Of a stretch of DNA of 6,546 bases, positions 1 to 5,676 are shown piece by piece. The stretch lies in NCBI GenBank assembly GCA_003251995.1, contig QKDT01000344.1:1-6546 (forward strand), read 5' to 3'. The stretch's first letter is position 1; each line of letters starts with the position of its first letter. This DNA comes from Desulfovibrio desulfuricans. Its GTDB lineage: Bacteria; Desulfobacterota; Desulfovibrionia; Desulfovibrionales; Desulfovibrionaceae. Both the position numbers and the translations under genes were made by a program. A model generated the notes under the pieces. It was not told where the DNA came from. It did no database searches and saw nothing but the letters and a program-made list of their open reading frames with translations.

Positions 1-452
1 ATGCTCATAAAGTTTGTCAGCTCCGGCCCACGAAACAAATCGCAAGCCATGGCGCGTGCCAGCACAATGCCCCCGGCCCCGCCAAGCCCTTGCGCAAAAC
101 GCAGGGCAATAAAACTGTTGCCTGTTCTTGCTGCGGCGCAGCAAATTGAGGCCAGCGTAAAGAAAACCAGGGCCACAAACAGCGGTTTGCGCCGCCCCGT
201 GGAATCTGAAATGGGCCCCACAAACAACTGCCCCAAAGCCATACCCAGCAGGCAGGCCGTGATGGTCAGCTGCGTGGTTGCGGTGGAAATGCCAAGGTCT
301 GCCGACAAGGCGGGCAGGCTGGGCAAGTAGGTATCGGTACACAAAGGCCCAAAGGCAGCCATCATACCCAGCAAAAGGGCCAGAAACAGCCTACGACGAC
401 GCGGGAGCCGGGCTCCGGCCCCAACAATATAATCATTCTCGGTGATGCGCAT
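1..452 (-). CDS. Bcr/CflA-family MFS drug efflux transporter, N-terminal part (runs off the left edge)
   Basis: This is the first 150 codons of an inner-membrane major facilitator (12 TM expected) that would export small toxic compounds by proton antiport. Seen in sequence: a short basic N-terminus (RRRR at residues 18-21), then TM1 (about 22-39) leading into D40-T-Y-L-P-S-L-P, the Bcr/CflA-type signature (DMYLPALP in E. coli Bcr). TM2 runs from about 61 to 78 and is followed by the MFS loop 2-3 motif GPISDSTGRRK (79-89). TM3 is about 91-108, and TM4 begins with R118-F-A-Q-G-L-G. The ATG at 450-452 is chosen because an in-frame TAA (465-467) lies just upstream and an AAAAGGA site sits 7 nt before it. 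The C-terminal half is outside the window, so integrity and substrate cannot be judged. It is divergent from the helicase operon. The family is secure; the substrate is unknown. Confidence 0.9.
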   Translation of the reverse strand, partial: MRITENDYIVGAGARLPRRRRLFLALLLGMMAAFGPLCTDTYLPSLPALSADLGISTATTQLTITACLLGMALGQLFVGPISDSTGRRKPLFVALVFFTLASICCAAARTGNSFIALRFAQGLGGAGGIVLARAMACDLFRGPELTNFMS

Positions 453-459
453 TTGATAA

Positions 460-466
460 TCCTTTT
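460..466 (-). promoter_or_regulatory. Ribosome-binding site of the MFS transporter gene
   Basis: On the minus strand AAAAGGA precedes the ATG with 7 nt between. Together with the in-frame TAA just upstream it fixes the start at 452. Confidence 0.75.
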
Positions 467-482
467 AATTTGCTCTGCGGCG

Positions 483-511
483 ATATTCGTGGTGGGCGAG
501 GGCAAAGTCAA
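483..511 (-). promoter_or_regulatory. Possible sigma-70-type promoter for the MFS transporter
   Basis: Minus strand: TTGACT (506-511, 5 of 6 to the -35 consensus), a 17-nt spacer, then GAATAT (483-488, 3 of 6 to the -10 consensus). Initiation would fall near 475, leaving a leader of about 23 nt that contains the Shine-Dalgarno site. The -35 and spacing are good and the -10 is weak, so this is a prediction only. Confidence 0.4.
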
Positions 512-537
512 GGCCGCGGGAGGGGCTTTTACGGCCT
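511..537. repeat. Short inverted repeat in the divergent intergenic region
   Basis: AGGCCG (511-516) and CGGCCT (532-537) are perfect 6-bp inverted arms around a 15-nt GC-rich spacer. The left arm starts at the edge of the predicted -35 box of the MFS gene. It could be a regulator site for either divergent gene or a chance GC repeat. There is no T-tract, so it is not a terminator. Confidence 0.25.
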
Positions 538-573
538 CTGGTATGCGCAGCCGCCTTATGCTACCCTGTGCCT

Positions 574-2922
574 ATGATTGATTACGCTCAAGCCCTTAAC
601 GAAGCACAGTACGAGGCAGCCACCTGCGGCGACGGCCCAGTGCTGGTTGTGGCAGGCGCTGGCAGCGGCAAAACCCGCACCATTGTCTACCGTCTGGCAT
701 GGCTGGCAGAGCATGGCATAGAACCTGACGCCATGCTTCTGCTCACCTTTACCCGCAAAGCCGCGCAAGAAATGCTGCACCGCGCGGGGCTGCTGCTCAA
801 TCAGGGGCTTGCGGGCGTGCAGGGCGGCACCTTTCACGCATTTTCCTTTGGGGCGTTGCGCCGGTGGAAGCCCGCCTGGCTTGGCGACAGGCCCTTTACG
901 GTCATGGACTCCGCCGACATCACCGAAGCGGTCAAACACTGCAAGGATCAGCTCAAGCTGGGCAAGGGCGACAGGTCGTTTCCCAAAACCCAGAGCATCG
1001 TGGGCCTGCTGAGCAAGGCCCGCAACAAAGAGCTGCCCCTGGACGAAGTGCTGCGCCGCGAGGCTTTTCATCTGCTGCCCCATGCCGAAGGCCTGGCCCG
1101 CCTGGGCGATGCCTATAATTATTACAGGCGGGAAAAGGGCCTGCTCGATTACGACGATCTGCTGTTTGAGCTGGAGGCCCTGCTGCGCGAAAATCCGCTT
1201 GCGGCAGCCTCGTTGCGGCAGCGATTCAGCCACATTCTTGTGGACGAATATCAGGATACCAACTTGGTTCAGGCGCGCATTGTGCGGCTGCTGGCAGGGC
1301 CGGAAGACGGCCCCCCCGGCAACGTTATGGCTGTGGGCGATGAAGCCCAGTCCATCTATGCCTTTCGTGGGGCCAATGTGCGCAACATATTGGATTTTCC
1401 CACGTTGTTTCCTGGCGCGCGCGTGGTGAGGCTGGAAGAAAACTACCGTTCCACCAAGCCCGTGCTGGATGTTGCCAACAACCTGCTGGCCCACGCGGCA
1501 GAGTCGTTCCGCAAAAATCTGTTTACGCGCAAGGAGGGCGGCGACCCGGTACGGCTGATCACGCCCCTCAGCGACATGAGCCAGGCCAAGCTGGTGGTGC
1601 GCCGGGTGGAAGAACTGTTGGCAACCCATCTGCCGCACGAAATAGCGGTGCTGTTCCGCGCTGGTTTTCATTCCTACAATCTGGAAATGGCCCTCAATCA
1701 GTCTGGCATCGCCTTTCGTAAATACGGCGGGCTGCGCTATACAGAGGCCGCCCACGTCAAGGATGTCATCGCCTACGCGCGCCTGCTGCTCAACCCCCTC
1801 GACCTGCCCGCCTTTGCCCGTGTGGCAGCCCAGCATAGCGGCATTGGCCCCAAGACCATAGAAAAACTCTATGCCGTGGCCCGTAGCGGCGACCCCAAAT
1901 CCACAGAAAAGGCTTTTGCCAAGTATGCGGGTTTTCTGGAAGACATGCGCTTTGTGGATGACCTGCGCGCCCGGCCCATGCCGCCATCGGCTACGCTGTC
2001 GTCTGTGCTTGAGCACTACCGCCCCCGCCTTGAAGCCCTCTACCCCGAAGACTGGCCCCGCCGCCAGCAGGGACTGGAAGAAATCATCCAGATGGCCTCG
2101 GGCTACAGCGAACTTGATCTTTTTGTGGCAGACCTCGCCCTTGAAGCGCCAGAAGACGATGATGCCGAGAGCAACGAGGGTAAAATCACCCTTTCCACCG
2201 TGCATTCAGCCAAAGGGCTGGAGTGGAACGCTGTTCTTATCATTGATCTGGTGGAAGACCGCTTTCCCTCGCGGCACGCATTGGCGCGCCCAGAAGACTT
2301 TGAAGAAGAACGCCGCCTCATGTACGTGGCCTGCACCCGTGCGCGCCAATGCCTCGATCTCTACGCCCCGGCCTCGCTTTATAATCGGGCAGAACGCGGC
2401 AGCCAGCACGTGAGCCAAAGCCCCTTTGTGCGTGAACTTGCGCCAGGCATGGTTGAAGAATGGATTGAAGGGTTTGGCGGTTCACTGTCGCGCCGAAGCG
2501 TTGGCGGCGTTGGATTTGGACGCAAAACAGCCATGCCCTCCGCTGGTGGCTTTACGGGCGGGCTTTTGCCGCGCCCCCAAAACGGGCAGCAGAACTCCCC
2601 GGGCTACGGCGCTTACGACGATTGCCAGCTTGCGCCCGGAGATGCGCCAGGCGCGGAGGGGAATACCACCCAAAAATCTTTTGGTGATGCCTTCGGCAGA
2701 CAAACATCCACGTTCTCGCCCAGCTCTGCGCCCTTATCCGCATCCGCACCGCAAGATTCAAAGCCGCAAGCCGCAGCAGACGGAGATCTGTGCTACTGCA
2801 GCCACCGCATTTTTGGGCGCGGCAAAATCATACGCCATCTGCCGCCTGACAAAGTGCAGGTGAATTTTCCCGGCTTTGGCCTCAAAGTCATTTTGAGCGA
2901 ATACCTGATTCTGGAGAGCTGA
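574..2922 (+). CDS. UvrD/PcrA-like superfamily 1 ATP-dependent DNA helicase
   Basis: This is a 3'-5' SF1A DNA helicase/translocase of the UvrD/Rep/PcrA group, acting in the cytoplasm in repair, replication restart or removal of DNA-bound obstacles. Motifs (ATG numbering, 782 aa): Q-motif region LNEAQYEA; Walker A AGAGSGKT (27-34); motif Ia LTFTRKAA (57-64); Ib GTFHAFS; Walker B DEYQDT (224-229); motif III GDEAQSIYAFRGA (255-267); motif IV NYRST (290-294); motif V TVHSAKGLEW (542-551); motif VI EERRLMYVACTRAR (578-591). All catalytic residues are present. A Gly/Ser/Pro-rich linker (about 640-735) joins a C-terminal Tudor-like cap (738-782, pattern HRIFGRGKI...VNFPGFGLK) of the sort that contacts RNA polymerase in PcrA/UvrD. 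The length is somewhat above the usual 720-750. ATG at 574 is preferred over GTG at 568, which would add two residues; neither has a Shine-Dalgarno site. It is the first gene of the operon. It may be a paralogue rather than the housekeeping UvrD, so no symbol is given. Confidence 0.93.
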   Translation: MIDYAQALNEAQYEAATCGDGPVLVVAGAGSGKTRTIVYRLAWLAEHGIEPDAMLLLTFTRKAAQEMLHRAGLLLNQGLAGVQGGTFHAFSFGALRRWKPAWLGDRPFTVMDSADITEAVKHCKDQLKLGKGDRSFPKTQSIVGLLSKARNKELPLDEVLRREAFHLLPHAEGLARLGDAYNYYRREKGLLDYDDLLFELEALLRENPLAAASLRQRFSHILVDEYQDTNLVQARIVRLLAGPEDGPPGNVMAVGDEAQSIYAFRGANVRNILDFPTLFPGARVVRLEENYRSTKPVLDVANNLLAHAAESFRKNLFTRKEGGDPVRLITPLSDMSQAKLVVRRVEELLATHLPHEIAVLFRAGFHSYNLEMALNQSGIAFRKYGGLRYTEAAHVKDVIAYARLLLNPLDLPAFARVAAQHSGIGPKTIEKLYAVARSGDPKSTEKAFAKYAGFLEDMRFVDDLRARPMPPSATLSSVLEHYRPRLEALYPEDWPRRQQGLEEIIQMASGYSELDLFVADLALEAPEDDDAESNEGKITLSTVHSAKGLEWNAVLIIDLVEDRFPSRHALARPEDFEEERRLMYVACTRARQCLDLYAPASLYNRAERGSQHVSQSPFVRELAPGMVEEWIEGFGGSLSRRSVGGVGFGRKTAMPSAGGFTGGLLPRPQNGQQNSPGYGAYDDCQLAPGDAPGAEGNTTQKSFGDAFGRQTSTFSPSSAPLSASAPQDSKPQAAADGDLCYCSHRIFGRGKIIRHLPPDKVQVNFPGFGLKVILSEYLILES
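2913..2916 (+). promoter_or_regulatory. Ribosome-binding site of thiL, inside the helicase gene end
   Basis: GGAG lies 7 nt before the thiL ATG and inside the last codons of the helicase gene. Ribosomes ending at TGA (2920-2922) finish on top of this start region, which favours translational coupling and supports ATG 2924 as the start. Confidence 0.7.
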
Positions 2923-2923
2923 C

Positions 2924-3991
2924 ATGGTTCCGTCCCCCGCATCCCCCCTTTCTCGTGGCTCTCTTTCTGAAGACAGCATCCTTGCCTGCCTTGGCAGACA
3001 TTTTCCGCTGACTGGCCCCTCACTACTGCTGGGCAGGGGCGACGACTGCGCAGTGCTGCGTGGCGGCAAGCCGCTTGCCGTGAGCAGTGATCTTTTTCTG
3101 GAAGACGTGCATTTTCGGCGGTCGTACTTTACCCCGGAAGAAACGGGCTACAAGGCCCTGGCAGTCAATGTGAGCGACCTTGCCGCCTGCGGAGCACGGC
3201 CCGTGGCCTTTACCCTGTGCCTTGGGCTGCCGGGCTGGGTGGACGCCGCATGGCTGGATGCGTTTTTCTCGGGCATGTCCGCGCTTGCCAAACAGCACAA
3301 TATGGTGCTGGCAGGGGGCGACCTTTCTGGCTGCGAACGTCTGCATGTTTCTGTGACCGTATGGGGTGAACCCGCCGACCCGGGAACGTTTCTTGTACGC
3401 GGCGGCAGCATGCCGGGCGATATCCTTTTTGTTGTGGGCCGCCTGGGGCTTGCCCGTGTGGGGCTTAAAGCCCTGGAGACTCATGGCAGGGCAGCCCTTG
3501 CGGAGTGGCCCGCCGCCTGCGCCGCCCATCTACACCCGGAGCCGCAGGTGGACGCAGGCCTCATGCTGGCGCGGGCCGGCTTTAACGCCCCCCCCCCAGC
3601 GCTCATGGACGTTTCGGACGGCATCATGCGCGATCTGCCCCGGCTGCTTGGCCTGACTGGCGAACTAAGCGCCGCGGGGCAAGTTTCGCACGGCAGCCTG
3701 GGTGCGGAAATTCTGCTGGCCCGTGGGCAACTGCACCCCGAGGTAGTGCGCTACGCCGAAGCCAACGGCAAAAGTCCCGTTCACGAAGCCCTTCTTGGTG
3801 GCGAGGATTACGCCCTGCTCGGCTCATGCGCGCCCGACATGCTGCCACCGCTGCACGCCGCTATCCCCCGCCTGACAAGCATCGGCGTTGTGACCTCTGG
3901 CGGAGGTATTGTCTGCAATAATGAACCACTGGACAGCCTGGCCCACATGCGCGGTTTTGACCATTTTGACAGCAGCAAGCAGGAAGCCTGA
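2924..3991 (+). CDS. thiL: Thiamine-monophosphate kinase
   Basis: ThiL phosphorylates thiamine monophosphate with ATP to make thiamine diphosphate, the last step of cofactor synthesis, in the cytoplasm. The 355-aa protein has the AIR-synthase/PurM-like fold in the expected order: GDDCAV (39-44, acidic Mg/ATP site), SSDLFLEDVHF (54-64, family form TDxLVEGVHF), KALAVNVSDLAACGARP (from 77), AGGDLSG (130-136), GDILFVVGRLG, MDVSDG (228-233), GGEDYALL (292-299) and the C-terminal GFDHF typical of ThiL. Length is close to the family's usual 310-340 residues, with a slightly long N-terminus. Two deviations stand out: the family's LRPxPR segment reads LHPEPQ here (203-208), and GTLGDA reads GRLGLA. 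A run of ten C's (3588-3597) encodes part of A-P-P-P. It follows the helicase stop by 1 nt and precedes the glycosyltransferase start by 1 nt. The call is secure; kinetics could be altered by the substitutions. Confidence 0.93.
   Translation: MVPSPASPLSRGSLSEDSILACLGRHFPLTGPSLLLGRGDDCAVLRGGKPLAVSSDLFLEDVHFRRSYFTPEETGYKALAVNVSDLAACGARPVAFTLCLGLPGWVDAAWLDAFFSGMSALAKQHNMVLAGGDLSGCERLHVSVTVWGEPADPGTFLVRGGSMPGDILFVVGRLGLARVGLKALETHGRAALAEWPAACAAHLHPEPQVDAGLMLARAGFNAPPPALMDVSDGIMRDLPRLLGLTGELSAAGQVSHGSLGAEILLARGQLHPEVVRYAEANGKSPVHEALLGGEDYALLGSCAPDMLPPLHAAIPRLTSIGVVTSGGGIVCNNEPLDSLAHMRGFDHFDSSKQEA
3588..3597 (+). repeat. C10 homopolymer inside thiL
   Basis: Ten consecutive C's lie in the coding sequence of ThiL, read as GCC CCC CCC CCA. 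Loss of one C would bring a stop at 3654-3656, about 20 codons on and before the GGEDY motif. Gain of one C would run to a TAA at 3919-3921. The tract is intact in frame as given. Confidence 0.9.
3981..3984 (+). promoter_or_regulatory. Ribosome-binding site of the glycosyltransferase gene
   Basis: AGGA lies 8 nt before ATG 3993 and within the last codons of thiL. It decides the start: the frame is open upstream to an ATG at 3909, but using that would add 28 residues unlike any glycosyltransferase N-terminus and overlap thiL by 83 nt. Confidence 0.7.
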
Positions 3992-3992
3992 C

Positions 3993-4901
3993 ATGCGCGC
4001 CCATATCGGCGTGGTTACCTGGAACAGGCTTGAGCTGACACGGCTCTGCCTCACCAGCCTGTTGCAAAAAACCCAGCCGGGTTATGGGCTTACCGTAGTG
4101 GATAATGGCAGCACCGACGGTACTCAGGAGTTTTTACAAGCGCTTACCGCCACTCACCCGCATGTGCGCCTGCGCCTGCTGCGCCGCAATATGGGTGTTG
4201 CCGTCGCCTCCAACCTTGCCTGGGACGATGCCGCCAATGCAGACTTTTACGTCAAGCTTGATAACGATGTGGAAGTGCGTGATCCCCAATGGCTGCACCG
4301 CCTCATGGGCATGCTGGCAGACAACCCCCAGCTCGGCATGGCTGGGTATCAGCTCTGCGCAAAGCACGAGGGTACACCGCTCACGCTGGCTGACGGAACC
4401 ACCGCGCTGGAGGTTCCCTGTTGCAACGGGGCCTGCGCCTGTATCCCCCGCGCCGTGCATGAGCGGCTGGGCTTTTGGAACGAAGGCTTTGGCAGGTACG
4501 GATACGAAGACCTTGAATATAGCTGGCGTGCCCGCAAAGCTGGCTATGTGCTGGCCTATGCGCCGCAGCAGGACGCCCTGCGCCACCACGGCGCGGAACC
4601 GCAATTTGTGGATCCAGAGCAGGAGCGCGGCAAGCAGTCCAGCCACACCGCCGATATTTCTGGTACAAAAGCTTATCTGCTGTACCTTTTACTTTACGAA
4701 CAGGGCGTCATCCCCCTGAAAGTGGGCCGCAAATACCTGCCCACAGAGGATGCGTCAGGGTTGACCTTTTCGCTCAATCCTGCCCACAAGGCCCTGCAAC
4801 GCTTGATGGTTCGTCTCATTAACAGCGTGGACGCCAGCCAGCAGGGAGAGCTTTCGCAACTTGACCTGCGGGCATGGCAAAACAAAGGAAACCCCGCATG
4901 A
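3993..4901 (+). CDS. Family 2 (GT-A fold) glycosyltransferase
   Basis: This is a 302-aa inverting glycosyltransferase expected to move a sugar from a nucleotide-sugar donor to a glycan, lipid or protein acceptor; donor and acceptor are not readable from sequence. The N-terminus starts directly with the first beta strand, IGVVTWNR. Nucleotide-binding VVDNGSTDGT is at 35-44, followed by LLRRNMGVAVASN. The metal-binding D-N-D is at 90-92 within YVKLDNDVEV. The acceptor-side segment NGACACIPRAVHERLGFW precedes GYEDLEYSWRARKAGY, whose E172-D173 is the usual ED catalytic-base motif. The C-terminal 80 or so residues are family-unspecific. No transmembrane segment is evident, so it is probably cytosolic or peripheral at the inner membrane. 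It lies 1 nt after thiL and its stop overlaps the next start (ATGA). No other cell-surface gene is in the window, so the glycan it builds cannot be inferred. Confidence 0.88.
   Translation: MRAHIGVVTWNRLELTRLCLTSLLQKTQPGYGLTVVDNGSTDGTQEFLQALTATHPHVRLRLLRRNMGVAVASNLAWDDAANADFYVKLDNDVEVRDPQWLHRLMGMLADNPQLGMAGYQLCAKHEGTPLTLADGTTALEVPCCNGACACIPRAVHERLGFWNEGFGRYGYEDLEYSWRARKAGYVLAYAPQQDALRHHGAEPQFVDPEQERGKQSSHTADISGTKAYLLYLLLYEQGVIPLKVGRKYLPTEDASGLTFSLNPAHKALQRLMVRLINSVDASQQGELSQLDLRAWQNKGNPA
4886..4889 (+). promoter_or_regulatory. Ribosome-binding site of the class II aldolase gene
   Basis: AGGA within AAAGGAA sits 8 nt before ATG 4898, inside the glycosyltransferase gene. It favours this start over the in-frame ATG at 4874, which has no Shine-Dalgarno site at usable distance. 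Confidence 0.7.
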
Positions 4902-5539
4902 GTACCACCCCGCAGCGGTCAGAAACCGCGCTGCCCACAAAGGATGCCCCCGCCATTCCTGCTGCAATGGTAGAAGAATTTCGCGCGGTTTGTCGCGATG
5001 CCTGGAGGCAGGGTTTGCTTTCTGGCTGTAACGGCAACGCCAGCCGCAGGCTCGACAGCTCTGCAACCGGGCTTGTTTGCATTACGCGCAGCGGCGCTGC
5101 CAAAGGCCGCCTGACCGCAGACCACTGCTGTCTTATGGACATTGCCACGGGCTCGACGGTGCTTGGCGGCCCCGCCTCCACAGAATCGGGCATGCATCTG
5201 GCTATCTACCGCGCTCGTCCAGACTGTCAGGCTATACTGCACACGCACCCCCGCCGCTTGCTGGCGCTGAGTCTTCGCCTGGCTGGCAGGCAGGAAGACT
5301 TTTTGCGTTTGCCCCTTTTTGAAGCCGATGTATGGCGGGCAAAACTGGGGTTTGCACCTGCCCTGCCCCCTGGCACAAAAGACCTGGCTGATGCCGTGGC
5401 CCATGAAGCCAGCAGCAATAATGCCATATGGATGGCAGGGCATGGCCTGTGCTGCCTTGGGCGCACGCTGGCAGAGGCTCTGTGCCTGGCAGAAGAACTG
5501 GAACACCTGGCGGCTTTGCAACTACTAGCCATGGCCTGA
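4898..5539 (+). CDS. Class II aldolase/adducin-family protein (zinc-dependent, substrate unknown)
   Basis: This 213-aa protein belongs to the family containing L-fuculose-phosphate aldolase (FucA), L-ribulose-5-phosphate 4-epimerase (AraD) and methylthioribulose-1-phosphate dehydratase (MtnB). The active-site set is complete. The phosphate loop motif GNAS is at 46-49, within CNGNASRRL; ITRSG is at 62-66; STESGMH (94-100) carries the probable catalytic acid E96. HTHP (115-118) gives two zinc histidines and H182, in the GHGLCCLG segment, gives the third. The C-terminal helix AEALCLAEELEHLA is typical. Length matches FucA (about 215). It should therefore be a cytosolic, active lyase, epimerase or dehydratase on a small phosphorylated sugar, but nothing here identifies which. 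The first 20 or so residues are Pro/Thr-rich and look like an unstructured extension. The start overlaps the upstream stop as ATGA. It is the last gene before the terminator. Confidence 0.88.
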   Translation: MSTTPQRSETALPTKDAPAIPAAMVEEFRAVCRDAWRQGLLSGCNGNASRRLDSSATGLVCITRSGAAKGRLTADHCCLMDIATGSTVLGGPASTESGMHLAIYRARPDCQAILHTHPRRLLALSLRLAGRQEDFLRLPLFEADVWRAKLGFAPALPPGTKDLADAVAHEASSNNAIWMAGHGLCCLGRTLAEALCLAEELEHLAALQLLAMA

Positions 5540-5565
5540 TCCGTCCTCGACCATATTGCCAATCC

Positions 5566-5590
5566 AGCCCGCTTTGCGCGGGCTTTTTTT
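5566..5590 (+). terminator. Rho-independent terminator of the helicase-thiL-GT-aldolase operon
   Basis: A perfect 7-bp stem, AGCCCGC (5566-5572) with GCGGGCT (5578-5584), encloses a 5-nt loop and runs straight into seven T's (5584-5590). It lies 26 nt after the aldolase stop and is well placed to end the four-gene transcript. Confidence 0.9.
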
Positions 5591-5609
5591 ATGTTCTTCT
5601 AATAACACG

Positions 5610-5631
5610 ATTGTATTTTACGTAATACAAT
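5610..5631. promoter_or_regulatory. Palindromic operator candidate upstream of the DUF4198 gene
   Basis: ATTGTATT (5610-5617) and AATACAAT (5624-5631) are perfect 8-bp inverted arms with a 6-nt spacer (TTACGT), in an AT-rich segment 45 bp before the DUF4198 start. The size suits a dimeric helix-turn-helix regulator. I do not match it confidently to a known consensus; it is not the GTGTTAC-type repeat I recall for NikR in sulfate reducers. It overlaps the predicted -35 region, which would suit repression. Confidence 0.6.
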
Positions 5632-5647
5632 GATAGCACAATTTAAT
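5617..5647 (+). promoter_or_regulatory. Weak promoter candidate for the DUF4198 gene
   Basis: TTTACG (5617-5622, 4 of 6) and TTTAAT (5642-5647, 5 of 6) are separated by 19 nt. An overlapping AATAAT at 5645-5650 is an alternative -10. A promoter is needed here because a terminator lies just upstream, but the exact boxes are uncertain. A strong AAGGAG ribosome-binding site follows at 5663-5668. Confidence 0.35.
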
Positions 5648-5676
5648 AATAAATAACACAAAAAGGAGTTTTCCCA

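Noticed and set aside
1..330. A 109-codon plus-strand open frame at the left edge
   Set aside because: The opposite strand encodes a clear Bcr/CflA transporter with MFS motif A. The plus-strand translation has no domain signature and no ribosome-binding site visible.
1311..1317. A C7 run in the helicase gene
   Set aside because: Seven bases is common in GC-rich coding sequence and the frame is intact; not notable beside the C10 run in thiL.
556..2205. A 549-codon open frame on the minus strand opposite the helicase
   Set aside because: It is antisense to a gene with all SF1 helicase motifs. The translation is rich in His, Gln and Gly without recognisable domains, as expected from mirrored GC-rich codons.
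3909..3992. Upstream extension of the glycosyltransferase frame to ATG 3909
   Set aside because: It would overlap thiL and add residues unlike GT-A N-termini. ATG 3993 has AGGA at 8 nt and begins directly with the first beta strand.
4874..4897. Alternative aldolase start at ATG 4874
   Set aside because: There is no Shine-Dalgarno site at usable spacing. ATG 4898 has AAAGGA and the typical ATGA coupling overlap.
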